A DNA stretch of 64,000 nucleotides from the NCBI RefSeq assembly GCF_037893015.1, contig NC_133658.1, forward strand, positions 146,481,091-146,545,090, given 5' to 3'. The notes under the pieces were generated by a model. It saw only the letters and a list, made by a program, of their open reading frames with translations, searched no databases and was not told the DNA's origin. Below, piece after piece: positions 33,325-44,319 of this stretch. Every line of letters starts with the position of its first letter. The first letter of the stretch is position 1. A program made the translations under genes and the position numbers. The stretch comes from Macrotis lagotis (taxonomy: Eukaryota > Chordata > Mammalia > Peramelemorphia > Peramelidae).

Positions 33325-33525
33325 TAATCAGAGAATCAAAGGATCATGGTTCTAGAAACAGAAGAAATCACAGATGTCATTTGCTTCTTTCTGCATAGGG
33401 AGGAAGTCTTGGGATAAGTTAAATACCTTATGTAAAGTCACAAAGATGTAAAGAATAAGAGGCAGAATTAGAACTCAAATTTCATTAACTCCAAAGGTGA
33501 TGCCCTTTTCACTGTATCACACTGT
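33325..33525 (-). mobile_element. MIR3-type SINE, antisense
   Basis: Antisense: aggatcatggttctagaaac, gaaatcacagatgtcatttg, taaagtcacaaagatgtaaa and a worn head (ccttttcactgtatcacact). Confidence 0.65.
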
Positions 33526-33657
33526 CTATTCAATGATCCATTTATTTTGAGTTGTATTTGAGCAAAAAATATTCAATACAATAACAACTAATCTTCATGC
33601 AAAGTTTTTTAAAATAATTTGGTCCATAATGAAATTCTTTGCCTATGAAAATATCAA

Positions 33658-33722
33658 GGGGCAGCTAGATGGAACAATGAACAGAGTACCAGCCCTGGAG
33701 TCAGGAGGATCTGAGTTCAAAT
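33658..33722 (+). mobile_element. tail-less SINE head (65 bp) with TSD
   Basis: Only the tRNA-like head of the short marsupial SINE is present, from ggggcagctagatgg to the B box (gagttcaaat). It is flanked by cctatgaaaatatcaa at 33642-33657 and cctatggaaatatcaa at 33723-33738 (15 of 16 identical). There is no SINE body and no A-rich tail. Confidence 0.85.
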
Positions 33723-33738
33723 CCTATGGAAATATCAA

Positions 33739-34654
33739 ATAAAGGTTAATGACCAGTATAAGATGCCACAAATTGAGGTAGAAAAAGAGGGTATTTCTTC
33801 TTTATCTTTGAAAAATGGATGCAGAAATGAGGCATAAATAAGCTTTTCTTTACACATATTTCTATTCTATTTTGTATAATTGAACATCTTTTATCATATC
33901 TTATAATTCTAGTAGAGTGTTGAGACTTAAGTTCATTTAAAAAAAATTCATCCTTCAGTATATGACACATGGTGTTGCTCAAAATATCCTAGGTCAACTG
34001 AATATGTCCTTTTGGATACACTAAAGAACCAGGTTCGTCTTTAAGAATTGCTGCTCAATTACAATAAAAGGAAAAAATAATGTGAAAAGGGATTATTTGA
34101 GATAAGATAATTTAAGTAATAACTTTAAAAAGATAATTTACAGAGTAAAGGACAGGCAAAGAAAGATCTTAAATAAATAGAAGAAGACCACTAGCTAAGA
34201 TTTCAAAGCACTGATGAAAAAACAATTGTGTTACAAAGAGAATAAATGTAAGTGCTAAAGGTAGAATGAATTATTTAGATGTGATCCATCTTTTCTTTTC
34301 TGTAGAAGCCTGTGAAATCTGATTAACTCAGTCAAACTGAAGATAATGATTTATGGCGCAGAGCTCTTTTTTCTCTCTGGCAACATGAGCATGATGAATG
34401 TTTGAATAAACAAAAGGGACACTATTACTATGGTACATTGACACAATGTCTGTACATAAAATACAGAATCTTGGGTTGATTTTTTTGTGAGTTTTTTTTT
34501 AGATCAAAGTACAAAAAATACCAAGCAGTGATTTGTAAGTTTCCACTAGGTTTCTGACTTGCTCACGCTCTTGCAGCTGCCAGTTGATGCTTCAAACATA
34601 ACTGATGGTTGAAATGTATTTTTTCAGGTCAGTCAAAACTCTGAATACACAGAA
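33739..34654. other. intron, nothing recognised
   Basis: Unassigned intron sequence with no repeat or exon recognised. Confidence 0.5.
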
Positions 34655-34785
34655 GCAGAGGGTCCAAGTTGGAAATAGTGTCAGAGGCCATCTTATTCAA
34701 TCTCACTTGAAGCATGGCTTCCCTCTAGAACATTCTTGACAAATGACCACCTAGTCTTTCCTGCCAAATTCACTGGCATTCACTG
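34655..34785 (-). mobile_element. L3/CR1-type LINE 3' fragment, antisense
   Basis: Antisense L3/CR1 blocks: tcagaggccatcttattcaa, ttccctctagaacattcttg and acaaatgaccacctagtctt. Confidence 0.6.
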
Positions 34786-35149
34786 ACAATTCATTAGTTA
34801 TTTTAAAAAAAAAACCAAACAAACCAACTATGATGCTATATGTAAATTGTGAACAGGGATGACTGTATTACCATCAAGGACCCAGATAACTAGGCTTTTT
34901 GCTACAAGAATTCTCCCAGGATCAGTGCTTCAATTCCTAATACCTAAATGTCCCAGAAAGAAAAGAAAAATATAATCAATATTTGACCTGTGACCTATTG
35001 GTAATTTACACATGTTAATTATTAGAAACTCTCTTCTGCTATATACACTTTCATTGTTTCCACTTCTATTCTCATTTCTCAACTTTTTTGTTCTTTAACA
35101 TCTGACTTCAACTACTTGCTCTAGGTGGTTCAGTAGAGAGGTAGATGGT

Positions 35150-35285
35150 GGTAGTGTCTCTGTTTTAGAGATGAAGAAACTGCGCTTCAACAACATTAAG
35201 AGACATGTCCAGGATCACACAACCAATAAGCATGTGATTCAGCATTAGAACTCCAGTCTTATTGACTCCCAGTCCAGGGAGTAAG
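35150..35285 (-). mobile_element. MIR-type SINE, antisense
   Basis: Antisense: gatgaagaaactgcgcttca, catgtccaggatcacacaac, then ttgactcccagtccagggag at the head side. Confidence 0.65.
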
Positions 35286-35794
35286 GCTCATAAAAGCTTT
35301 TTTTTTCAAAGTAGAGAATCTTGGGGAACCCCAAGTGACCTCATCATTTTTAACACATATATAATGGTTTGGTCTAAAAGAATAAAAAGGATCTCCCTTT
35401 TTGGGGACTGCATATCAGCCTTCAATTTCTACTCAAACTAGCAAACTCAGTTTGAACTCATTTTAGATATAAAATTTCAGCTGTGTGTTTTTTTTAGCTA
35501 TATAATTATTGTTGCATGTGTAACAAATGGGTTAACTGGGTGCACAGCTGATCACACAACAAGCTAGTCTTAGAGAAATAATATCTGGGCCAAGCTGATT
35601 GGCTATCATTGCTACTGAAACCCAAAACAGTGAAAAGAGTAGGCAGTGAAGCATGAGTTGAGTTGGCAGAGTTGGCACCAAATTGAAGCTTATTAGACTG
35701 CACACAGTAACTGTGTTCAAGGTGATACTTTCTTGGCAAGCATGCAAACTCATCCTCTTTCACTGGTTACAACGTCAACTACCCAGAAGAACCT

Positions 35795-35985
35795 AGAGTT
35801 TAGGAATCATAGAAATGGAAAAAATTGAGAAATCATAAAGTCTAACCATTTCCATGTGAGAAAACTAAGATGTGACGAGGGGAAGTGATCTGCCAGTAAT
35901 AATTAAAATGGCCTATGGCAGATCCAGGATGAGAATACTTGTCTCATGAATGCCAGCCTGCCATTGTTTCCACTATTCTAACTCT
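35795..35985 (-). mobile_element. MIR3-type SINE, antisense
   Basis: Antisense: aggaatcatagaaatggaaa, agtctaaccatttccatgtg, aagtgatctgccagtaataa and a worn head. Confidence 0.65.
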
Positions 35986-36327
35986 TTTGAGGTAGAGCTT
36001 TCTTCTATAGAACTGTTTGAGAATGGCAATGTGAGCATGTCTTTTCATTCAGTCAGAGATAATTTGTTTGGATTGTCAAATTAACCCTGTTTGTGCAGGA
36101 TTCACCGAATTATGTATTGCTTATTAACAAATTTCACGAGCTGTTGAATTGGTCCCTAGGAAACAAGGAACACAAAAGACAATTGGAATGATCTTTGAAT
36201 AGACAATTATTTTGAAAATCTCTTGGTCAGCATGTCGAAGAGAACACTTTCTGTAACCTTGGTCTCTGTGGACTCATGTTTCTTCTGCTTGTGGTGAAGA
36301 CCACATTGAAGAGATTTTGGTACTCAC

Positions 36328-36458
36328 CATGGAACCATGGCGCAATTGTGTCTGAATTTTTCTCAAAGCCGGCTCTCAGTGGGATCTGCTCTTCCTTAAA
36401 CCATGTGATGATGTTTTCTTGGGCTGAGTGGGACACAGATCTCTTCACTCCCTGATTT
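36328..36458 (-). CDS. SH2D4A: SH2D4A exon, linker into SH2 (ends WFHG)
   Basis: A 131-nt exon: one base finishing an arginine codon, 43 full codons, and the first base of the SH2 glycine. The acceptor is caaataacag, with a good branch-like tactaat just upstream; the donor is CATG before gtgagt. It encodes NQGVKRSVSHSAQENIITW, then FKEEQIPLRAGFEK and IAPWFHG. The WFHG motif is the first strand of the SH2 domain. An alternative acceptor at aaatcag, ten bases downstream, would leave the following exon out of phase with its upstream neighbour, so it was not chosen. The basic/serine segment at the start could hold phosphorylation sites, which is inference. Identity to SH2D4A is strong. Confidence 0.95.
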
Positions 36459-37074
36459 CTGTTATTTGCAAAGGATTAGTATTTTCAGTTAATTATAATA
36501 CTTTAGACAAATCTAGTATCTTCTATAGAGATACAATATGCATTTAAAACCTAGTCAGGGGAACTGTGGGATTTTTTTTTTCATACTATGCCCTATGACT
36601 AGAAAATACCTCCTTTTTTGCACCCTTCTAACCCTTTTGCCAAATGCATCTGACAAAAAATGTCATTAAAATTTAAGTGTGCCATGGGTATGACCAACTG
36701 CTGTGTTGACTTTAATTCATTTTTAATATTATCTGGGAGCTTCATTAACTCCCAATTAAAATCTGAGAAATTAAGTATTAATATGTGGAGACTGCCTCTA
36801 GCACAAATATCCTGGAGAGAATCTATTTGTAAGCAAAGCATTCAAATCAAATTAAGTCAGTTCCTGCCTTTTTATCCTTCTGTTTCCTTTTCTCCTTGCT
36901 CTGCTTCTACTAGTCTCTCTGGCTCACTTCCTTTCTCTCTCTCCTCTACTTTGAAGGTTTTAGTTCAGTTAAAAGATATCTTCAAAAATGAGAGCATTTG
37001 AACATTTACCAAAAAAGGACAAAGAAGGTATTGAATTAAATGTTGGTGGCAAGACCTCCTTAAAGTTCATTAAA
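36459..37074. other. intron, nothing recognised
   Basis: Intron sequence between an exon and an L2 fragment. It contains a pyrimidine-rich stretch near 36870-36950 and no clear repeat. Confidence 0.5.
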
Positions 37075-37378
37075 CAGGCCACTCCATCTCTCTTCTCTTT
37101 GCCTTTGTCCCATGCCTTGAATGCTCTGCCCCCTCATCTCTGTCCTTGCTCCCTTCAGCTCAAAGCCACCTTAAGTAGGAAATTTTTCCTTATCCTCCCA
37201 ACTGCTAATGTCTTCCTATTCAAGCTTACATTCTGGCTACTCTGTATATATCTTGCCTATACCTAGTTATTTATTGCCATTCAAATGTCTTTGAAGACAG
37301 GGATTGCTCTTTATCTTTCTTTGTATTCCAGTGCTTGCCATGGTGCCTGGTACATTTCAAGTTCTCAATAATGTTTGA
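37075..37378 (+). mobile_element. L2 LINE 3' end
   Basis: Good L2 end: tttgtcccatgccttgaatg, cccttcagctcaaagccacc, gtctttgaagacagggattg and ttgccatggtgcctggtaca, closing with ctcaataatgtttg. Confidence 0.82.
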
Positions 37379-38294
37379 AGACAGATTAAGAATGGCAAAA
37401 ATCAATCCCATTATGTCCTCTACTTTTCTCTTAAACATATTTTCTACATTCTTGAATTAAATCAAGCCTTACTTTCCTCTGATGAAACTATGTCCCTTGC
37501 ACCCTGTCTTCAAAGGAAGCTTCTCCTTAAAACAGTTGATAGTCTTTGTTCCTTAGTTACTTCTAGACTATTATCATTCTAGACAAGAGTATTATTATAC
37601 TGCCATCTTTTGTTTTGTCTCCTTTTGTCAATTCCATGGTATCTGATAACAGCCTCTTTCTCTTCCTTATTAAATTCAGCTATCACTCACTAAGGCATCC
37701 CCTTACTGTTTTAATAATTTCGCCTAATTTTATGATCTGCCCCTCTTCTGATGACTGTTCCAACACTTTGGTCTGTTGCTTGACCCAACTCCTCACATTC
37801 ACTCCATTTTAGTAACCCATAAGTATACTCATACTTTAGATCATATCATTACTCTGGACTGCTCATCTCCAAGGTTTTAAATTATGAAATACCATTCTTT
37901 GATCACAATATACTATCCATTCATCTCTCCCTCTTCCACAATTCTACTATGCATGGCCTTTTTGACTTTTATCATGACTTCCATTTTCTCAAGACGACTT
38001 TTATCAGATCATTTATCAAAGTTTATCAGATTCCTAGAAAACAGGAAATCCAAGTTCATATCTGAATAGTAACTGTTTGCCATCTCTACTTCTAGAGTGT
38101 CAAGTAAAGAAACAATGGTGCTAATTGGTTCCAGTAAGAACCAAAACTGTATAACTATTTGGCTCTCCAAGATCTGGACTTTTATTCATATAAATGTGGG
38201 TCTATTTTTCATTCCCTTCAATGACTATTGTAAATCTATTTTTTTAATGGAAGCCCCCAATACTATTCCCAACCCCAAAAGCCTAACTCAAAAT
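37379..38294. other. pyrimidine-rich intron, unassigned
   Basis: Long C/T-rich stretch with short frames on the plus strand. It may be old LINE sequence (L2 ORF-like base use), but I cannot identify a motif. No exon was found. Confidence 0.4.
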
Positions 38295-38430
38295 AACAGG
38301 AGTTGGAAGGCACTGAAAGGTTATTTTGCCCAATATATATATGACCAAGATTCTGTTCTACAATATTCTCCTTCAGAAACTATTCCCCTCTTGCTTTAAA
38401 ACCTCCATTGAGAGAGAATTTCTACTTGAG
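38295..38430 (-). mobile_element. L3/CR1-type LINE 3' fragment, antisense
   Basis: Antisense: aggagttggaaggcactgaa, aggttattttgcccaa, then cttgctttaaaacctccatt. Confidence 0.55.
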
Positions 38431-38811
38431 AAGATCCAGATCATTCATTGTGAACTCTTGCAATTTTTCTAATCTCTATACCCAAATTTCTCTTCTATCT
38501 TTAATGATTCTTTCTTTCCCTTATTTCTCAAAAGAGGAAATCTCTTCTTTCCAAGATTAGTGCCTCTACCTGTGTCCTCCATCCCTAACCTATCATCTTT
38601 TTGGATTGGTCTATACTTTTGGGTTGTACCCTGAACATACACATCTGCCTCTATATCTTTAGTCTTTTCATCTTAACTGACTCCTTTTCTTCATTCTACA
38701 AACAGGTTATTGTATCCCCAAGAGAAGGGAATTTTTCCCCCCTCAAATATCTTCCCTTGTCTCTTAAATTTTTAAATGCAGACAGGTTTTAAATAACAAG
38801 TTTTTAAATCA
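38431..38811. other. pyrimidine-rich intron with a 15-bp direct repeat
   Basis: Unassigned, C/T-rich. The word agacaggttttaaat occurs at 38780-38794 and again at 38810-38824, the second inside the start of the next SINE, so a short segment was duplicated here. Confidence 0.5.
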
Positions 38812-38928
38812 GACAGGTTTTAAATGACTTGTCCAGGGTCACACAGCCAGTAAGTATCTGAAGTCCAAATTTGAACCCAGATTATCCTAACTCCAGAGCC
38901 CTTATTCTATTCACTGGGTCATAAACTT
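38812..38928 (-). mobile_element. tRNA-derived SINE, antisense
   Basis: Antisense: atgacttgtccagggtcaca, cagccagtaagtatctgaag, tttgaacccagattatccta and a head near ccctta-ttctattcac. Confidence 0.75.
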
Positions 38929-39169
38929 GATAATACTCTTCTTAGTTATGTGGCATTCTCCTGGTTTTCCTACCTCTTGCCAATCCTCTTATCTCCATTA
39001 ATGCCTCATCATTCTATTTCTACCCCCCATTCTAAGTCCCTGGCTACCTAAAAAATTCTCTTTTCTTCTCTTTGTATGCATTTATTTAATGATCTTATCT
39101 ACTCCCATAATTTCAACACCTCTAAGCATCTTTTTCAATCCATACCTCAATAAAAATCTACTCTTTATA

Positions 39170-39560
39170 CATTCCGACAAAATGTCAAACAGCCTTTGCT
39201 TTAAAGCTTCCAGTGAAAGAGACCTCAGTCACTCTCAAGGAAGCCCATTTCATTTTACAACTCTCAAATTTTAGGAAGTTGGAGATATTTTTAAAAATAG
39301 TTTAAATTATCTCTTTTCAACTTCTAATTTCTGTTAATCTTCCTATGTCTGGGGACAAGCAAATAAGTTGAAAACTTCTTCCACATCTCAGCTCTTTGAG
39401 TTCATGAAGACAAAAATCATATTCCCCTTCCCCTTCTCCAAGTCTCCTCTTCTCTAAGCTACCTATTCCTAGTTCATGGAATTGTTTCTAGTCTCTTCAC
39501 CATACTGGTCATTTTACTCTAATACACTTCCATTTGTCAATGCCCTCTCTAAAATGTGTA
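39170..39560 (-). mobile_element. L3/CR1-type LINE, antisense
   Basis: Antisense L3/CR1 order: ctttgctttaaagcttccag, attttaggaagttggaga, then tcaaggaagcccatttca, agtctcctcttctctaagct, cttcaccatactggtcattt and tttgtcaatgccctctctaa. This gives about 390 bases of the LINE end. Confidence 0.75.
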
Positions 39561-39799
39561 AATCAGAGGGAACATGTGATCCAGGATATTTGACAAGAGG
39601 ATAGTCCATAAATTTTGCTGGGTGAAAAATGAGATTTCATTGTCGGTAGTGCTTGGTGAGTAACTTCCTTCACCAATGTAGAATGGCACCCAGGAAACTA
39701 AAACTTGGAATATATTAGTATGAGGAAATCCTAGGTAAGGAAACCTTCTTTTCAATTGCAGGTTGGCACCTTTTCTGAAAGTTATCTAGGAGTGAGTTG

Positions 39800-39910
39800 C
39801 CTGGGGGCACTGAGAATTTAAGTGACAAGTCCAGGGTCACACAATCAGTATCTGTCAAAGGCAGCTCTTCCTGAAGTCAGTTCTCTATTTGCAATATGTC
39901 ATTGTCTCTC
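39800..39910 (-). mobile_element. tRNA-derived SINE, antisense and diverged
   Basis: Antisense: taagtgacaagtccagggtc, acacaatcagtatctgtcaa, gcagctcttcctgaagtcag. Confidence 0.65.
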
Positions 39911-41118
39911 CATGCTTGATGAAAAGATGGAAGTGACTGACAGTGATAACCTACATTGAAGATCATAATTTTTACCAAATTCAACATACACAAAAGTCTG
40001 ATAGTCCCAAAGTACAGCCTTTGAAATCTTCTATTGTAAGTTATAAAAGGTATTTTTCTATTGCAGCAGAATCTAAAGACCCTAAAGACGCATTGTGCTT
40101 GAATTGGTTAAGAAGTATTTAGTCTACAGTGGAGAAAACAAGAGAATTTGGGTGGTGGCTATTCTTAAAAGCCTTGAAAGGTACCACTAATGTCTAATAG
40201 GTATCTTTTAAAAAAAAATCATTAAAGATCAATCAACTCCAGAGTTTTGTGGATACTAATGGAATTGAAATTTGCAAGTGCTGAATTTATTTTTCCAGAC
40301 ATAGTATTGTTTTTGCTCTGAATTTTTTAGAGCCCCAAGTGCTATTCCAGAAAGCTACCACATATAACAAAATTTTCATTGTAGCACTCTGTAATAGCAA
40401 AAAAAAAATTGGATACGATTGACTTCAAGATTCCCTTCCAAACAATTATAAAATAATGACTCAAATAAGACTTTGGAATGGCAGAAACAATAGTTCAGGA
40501 TTAGATCTTTTCCAGACTAAAAAAACTCAGGAGATCGTCAGAAAAGATCTGTGACACCAGCATGGAGGTCCACCTGAGACAGAGGCAGCACCAGTGGCCA
40601 TAGCAGTAGCAGTCTCTTTGAAAGCTCTTATCCCAGACAGCAAGGGGAGGGGGCAGACAATTGAACAGAAAGAGATTACAGGGAACTCTTTGCTGGCATT
40701 GGATACACTTGGCACTAATTGGCAATCCCATTGCCCATATGCAGTTTTGCTCCCAGATTTAGGCAGAAATGCCTGGTGGTAAGTTAGAAGGGAGCAGGTA
40801 CCCTAATCACGATTAAAGAAGACATCACATTTCCAAAAATTATCAAGTAAAATTGCCCCCATATCTTAGGTCCTGAAGGTAAAATTGAAATTGAAAGAAT
40901 TCACTAATTGCCTCTTGAAAGGGATCCCAAATTGAATATTTTAGGAATATTTTAGCCAAATTCCACTTCAAATAGCCAGAAAGAACATTTATCATGGAGC
41001 CACAGTCAGGATCATGTGAGATTTAGCAGCTTCCATGTGAAAGAAGCAAAGGACATGGAATATGATATTCCAGAAGGCAAAAGAACTAGGACTATAACCA
41101 AGAATAAAAGCTGAGTAT
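39911..41118. other. intron, nothing recognised
   Basis: Unassigned. Around 40500-40790 GC content rises and several frames stay open for 60-76 codons, but none shows a recognisable domain or splice-flanked exon pattern. Confidence 0.5.
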
Positions 41119-41131
41119 AATTCTTCAAGGG

Positions 41132-41290
41132 GTGGGGGGTGGCTAGGTGGTGCAGTGGATAAAGCACTGGCCCTGGAGTCAGGAGTACCTGAGTTCAAAT
41201 CTGGCCTCAGACATTTAATAATCACCTTGCTGTGTGGCCTTGGGCAAGCCACTTAACCCCATTTGCCCTTCAAAAACCTAAAAACATAAC
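41132..41290 (+). mobile_element. short marsupial tRNA-SINE with 13-bp TSD
   Basis: Full sense copy: ggctaggtggtgcagtggat, aaagcactggccctggagtc, tgctgtgtggccttgggcaa and a tail with caaaaacctaaaa. The duplication aattcttcaaggg is identical at 41119-41131 and 41291-41303. Young insertion. Confidence 0.96.
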
Positions 41291-41698
41291 AATTCTTCAA
41301 GGGAAAAATGGATATTTAATTAAATAGATTTTCAGACATTCCTGATGAAAATATCAGAGCTGAATAGAAAATTTGACAAGACTCAAGAGAAAAATGAAAG
41401 GGTAAATATGAAAGTATAAAATAAGGAACTCAGTAAAGTTAAACTGGTTATATTCTTGTATGGGAAGATGACATTTAATTTCTAAGAATTTTATTTTTAT
41501 TGGACAGAAGGCATGGGTATGAGCTGATCATGGATAGAAGGCATGTATAAGCTGATCATGGGCATATGCATAAATCAATCATTTTATGATCTTCAAAAAG
41601 AAAAAAATGAAAGGGTGAGAAAGAAGGATGCATTGGGGGAAAGGAAATGAAGAGGTAGAAAGGGGAAAATTTTCTCACATAAAAAAAGGCTCATAAGA

Positions 41699-41850
41699 GG
41701 GGCGATTAGGTGGTGCAGTGGATAAACCACTGGCCCTGGAGTCAGGAGTACCTGAGTTCAAATCCGGCCTCAGACACTTAATAATTACCTGGCTGTGTGG
41801 CCTTGGGCAAGCCACTTAACCCCATTACCTTGCAAAAATAATAATAATAA
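41699..41850 (+). mobile_element. short marsupial tRNA-SINE
   Basis: Full sense copy: ggggcgattaggtggtgcag, ccctggagtcaggagtacct, tggctgtgtggccttgggca, and an (ATA)n-rich tail. It lies about 400 bases from the copy at 41132 in the same orientation. No clear duplication was seen. Confidence 0.93.
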
Positions 41851-42139
41851 AAAAGAAATGGCTGAAAAACAAACATTTATTAATACAACATTATGGAACC
41901 ATAATGAATTATAAATATGTGGAATTCATATGAGAATACATGTATGAAAGACTTTTATTGATGCTTTAAAATTTTTTTCATTCTATACTATAGAGATATC
42001 TATTACATACACAGACCTTAAATTTTTGTGAATCAGTTGCATTTTCTATGACTACCACTGAATCTCAGTTTCCCTATCTAATCTGGAATGCAGTTGCATG
42101 AGGATTAGATGAAGAAACCAAAGATATTAAGATTGCAGG

Positions 42140-42425
42140 AGACTAAGGGTAGTGGTAGTGGTAGTGGTGGGGGAGGACAGGGCAGATATGATTGCTATCT
42201 TCAAGCATTTGAAACACTATCATTTAGAAAGGGATTACACTTGTTCTGTTCCCCCTCAGAGGACAGATCTGAAGGAACAAGAGGTAAAATCTGTCAAGCT
42301 AGAGTTGCTATCAGAAAAGACTTCCTAATAATCAAAGCTATCCAAAAGTGGAATAGGTTGCCTCAAAAAGGTAGTGGACATTTCCCTCTTTAAAGATCTT
42401 TAAGCACAGGTTGGACTGATTACTA
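42140..42425 (+). mobile_element. L3/CR1-type LINE 3' end, sense
   Basis: Sense L3/CR1: gattgctatcttcaagcatt, gaaaagacttcctaataatc, atccaaaagtggaataggtt, gcctcaaaaaggtagtggac, and the end cacaggttggactgattact. Confidence 0.8.
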
Positions 42426-42471
42426 GCAGCTATGACTATTGGCATTTCTTTTGAAAAATGGATTGGATTAA

Positions 42472-42650
42472 GGGGCGGCTAAGTGGCATAGTGGATTAAG
42501 CACCAGTCTTGGAGTCAGGAGTACCTGATTTAAGTGGCTTGCCCAATGCCACACAACTAGGTAATTATTAAGTGTCTGAGACCGGATTTGAACTCAGGTA
42601 CTCCTGACTCCAGGGCCGGTTCTCTATCCACTGTGCCACCTAACCGCCCC
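42472..42650. repeat. head-to-head inverted SINE pair (snap-back)
   Basis: A sense SINE head (42472-42530, ggggcggctaagtggcatag to gtacctgatt) passes directly into an antisense SINE (42531-42650, taagtggcttgcccaatgcc to the head ctaaccgcccc). The two heads, 42472-42528 and about 42593-42650, are inverted repeats of each other, separated by about 64 bases. Transcribed from either strand it can fold into a long hairpin. Confidence 0.9.
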
Positions 42651-42889
42651 TCCCTTCACTTTTTAGAAGTAACTCCTCTACTGCCCTTGATGGGAGGTAT
42701 TACTAACCAGGAAGTAAGGGAGAGAATATCAAAGATCACACTCCACCAACTCTTCCAGCATCAAGGTAAGGAGGGTTAATTATAGCCATATTAAAAGAAA
42801 TCACCAAGGTTATTCAAGGAGTTGCTACTAGAAGCAATATTGAATTTCACTTTCTAACTTTTATCTCTGGCTATGATTTCATTTTAAAT

Positions 42890-43015
42890 AGGCAATGTAG
42901 CCTTTTTAGAGTCATTCTCAGTGTCAGTACAACTTGGTTTTATGTCCACCTTTGACACATACTAGCTTCATGACCCTGGGCAAGTCATCCTCAGTGCCCC
43001 ATACAATTCTATGAC
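42890..43015 (+). mobile_element. MIR/MIR3-type SINE
   Basis: Sense: attctcagtgtcagtacaac, tgacacatactagcttcatg, accctgggcaagtcatcctc, and the tail tacaattctatgactgtga. Confidence 0.65.
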
Positions 43016-43204
43016 TGTGATTTGTAAAGGTGTTGATCTGCTTGGTGGAGGAAGATTCTTCACTGGAACTTCCCTGCACCAAACAAAGACACATTTATTG
43101 TACTAGCAGCTGACCACCCTTTCCTTCTTCATGAAAAAGATCCAACTTGTCCTTCAATCCATCTTGTCTGTCTTCTAATTTCTGTACTTATGTTTCTGAC
43201 CTAC

Positions 43205-43415
43205 CTATGAGGTCTGCCAGGTGGTCCTGCTGGAATAAGCAGTTGAGGTTTTGGTGGGAGAGGAGGTCTTTTTGGTTTCTGTGGAACACCTTGGGAGTTC
43301 TGTGTTCCATCATTTCCCTTCCCTTTCTGTGCAGCCAGGGATAACCTCTTATAGTCATCTCGAGCTTGTTTAGCAATAGAGCGCCTCTTCTCATCGGCTG
43401 CTTTGGATCTCCGCA
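43205..43415 (-). CDS. SH2D4A: SH2D4A exon, basic helix and proline-rich SH3-ligand segment
   Basis: A 211-nt exon: two bases finishing a leucine codon, 69 codons, and two bases of an arginine. The acceptor is ctctttgttttcctag and the donor is CATAG before gtaggt. It encodes RRSKAADEKRRS, AKQARDDYKRLSL, then a glycine/glutamine-rich link and the proline-rich run KPKRPPLPPKPQ. This run satisfies both SH3-ligand classes: KRPPLPP (K..P..P) and PPLPPK (P..P.K). A PAGPPGRPH stretch follows. Proline-rich SH3 ligands next to an SH2 domain fit an adaptor role; the partners are not known from the sequence. Two other frames are also open across the exon, but they lack similarity. Confidence 0.95.
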
Positions 43416-43794
43416 CTAGGAAAACAAAGAGGAGGAAAAAATCTTCATCTATCAACAAAGAAATTATTCACTGGGGAAGTTCTGTGGCAGGATGAATGTA
43501 TGAGGCTTATTAACAAAGAAATGTTACCCAATGAATGACAATCACCTAAGCCTCTAGAGTAAGGTTGCCCAACCTTTTAGCTCTTCTAGGCTGTATCATA
43601 CAACAAAAACTTGCCAAGAACCTCAAATCAAATTTAACATTTATTTTTGATTGCACTGTAACCCATATAACCAATGAGCTTAATAATAAAATGTAACACT
43701 GTCACATAAATGGGCTTTGAGGTCTTCATGCAGTTTGAACACATCTACTTTAGGAAGACAAAGCCTCCCTCTTAAAAATCCCTCTGAAAACATT
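43416..43794. other. intron, nothing recognised
   Basis: Intron sequence with no clear repeat or gene apart from the polypyrimidine tract of the exon. Confidence 0.5.
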
Positions 43795-43915
43795 GGCAGC
43801 CAAGGAGTTGCTAGAGAGAGTACTAGACCTGGACTCAGGAAATTTCATCTTTCTGAGTTGAAATTTGGGAAAGCGGCTTAACCCCAATTGTCTCTCCATG
43901 CCCCACAAAAAAAAA
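43795..43915 (+). mobile_element. tRNA-derived SINE
   Basis: Sense: ggcagccaaggagttgctag, gtactagacctggactcagg, then cggcttaaccccaattgtct and an A-rich tail. Confidence 0.75.
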
Positions 43916-44319
43916 ATGAAGGAAGGAAGGAAGAAAAGAAAGAAAATATAGTCCTTCTTGATGTATAGCCTGAAATGGAATGAATTCATACGTAGGGGGT
44001 CTTGTGGTTTATGGAGGTGCTTTCTGGGTAGTAGAGAAAGAATGAGGAGATATTTTACCATATCTGCTAAGGATATCCTGTACTTGGTAGATAATTGTTA
44101 TAAATCACCTTCATTGGAATTATCACATTGTGTAATTATTACCCTAGAATTTTAAGAGTAAGAGGTAATTGTCTTGATCCTCATGAAAACTGGGATGCAA
44201 TAGAACAATGACAAATAGGAGGCAACAAGGAACCTTTTAGTGGATTATGGCTCAAGGTGGGGCACAGAATTGTGATATACCCTAGTAAAAAGCTGTTCCC
44301 AGCTTATTCCCGTATTCTT

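Noticed and set aside
40501-40790. Possible exon in a GC-richer patch with three open frames
   Set aside because: No frame shows a domain, splice sites consistent with the gene, or codon patterns of a coding exon.
43188-43394. Second minus-strand frame across the proline-rich SH2D4A exon
   Set aside because: It is an out-of-frame shadow. Only the frame entering at 43415 continues the SH2D4A reading with matching splice phases.
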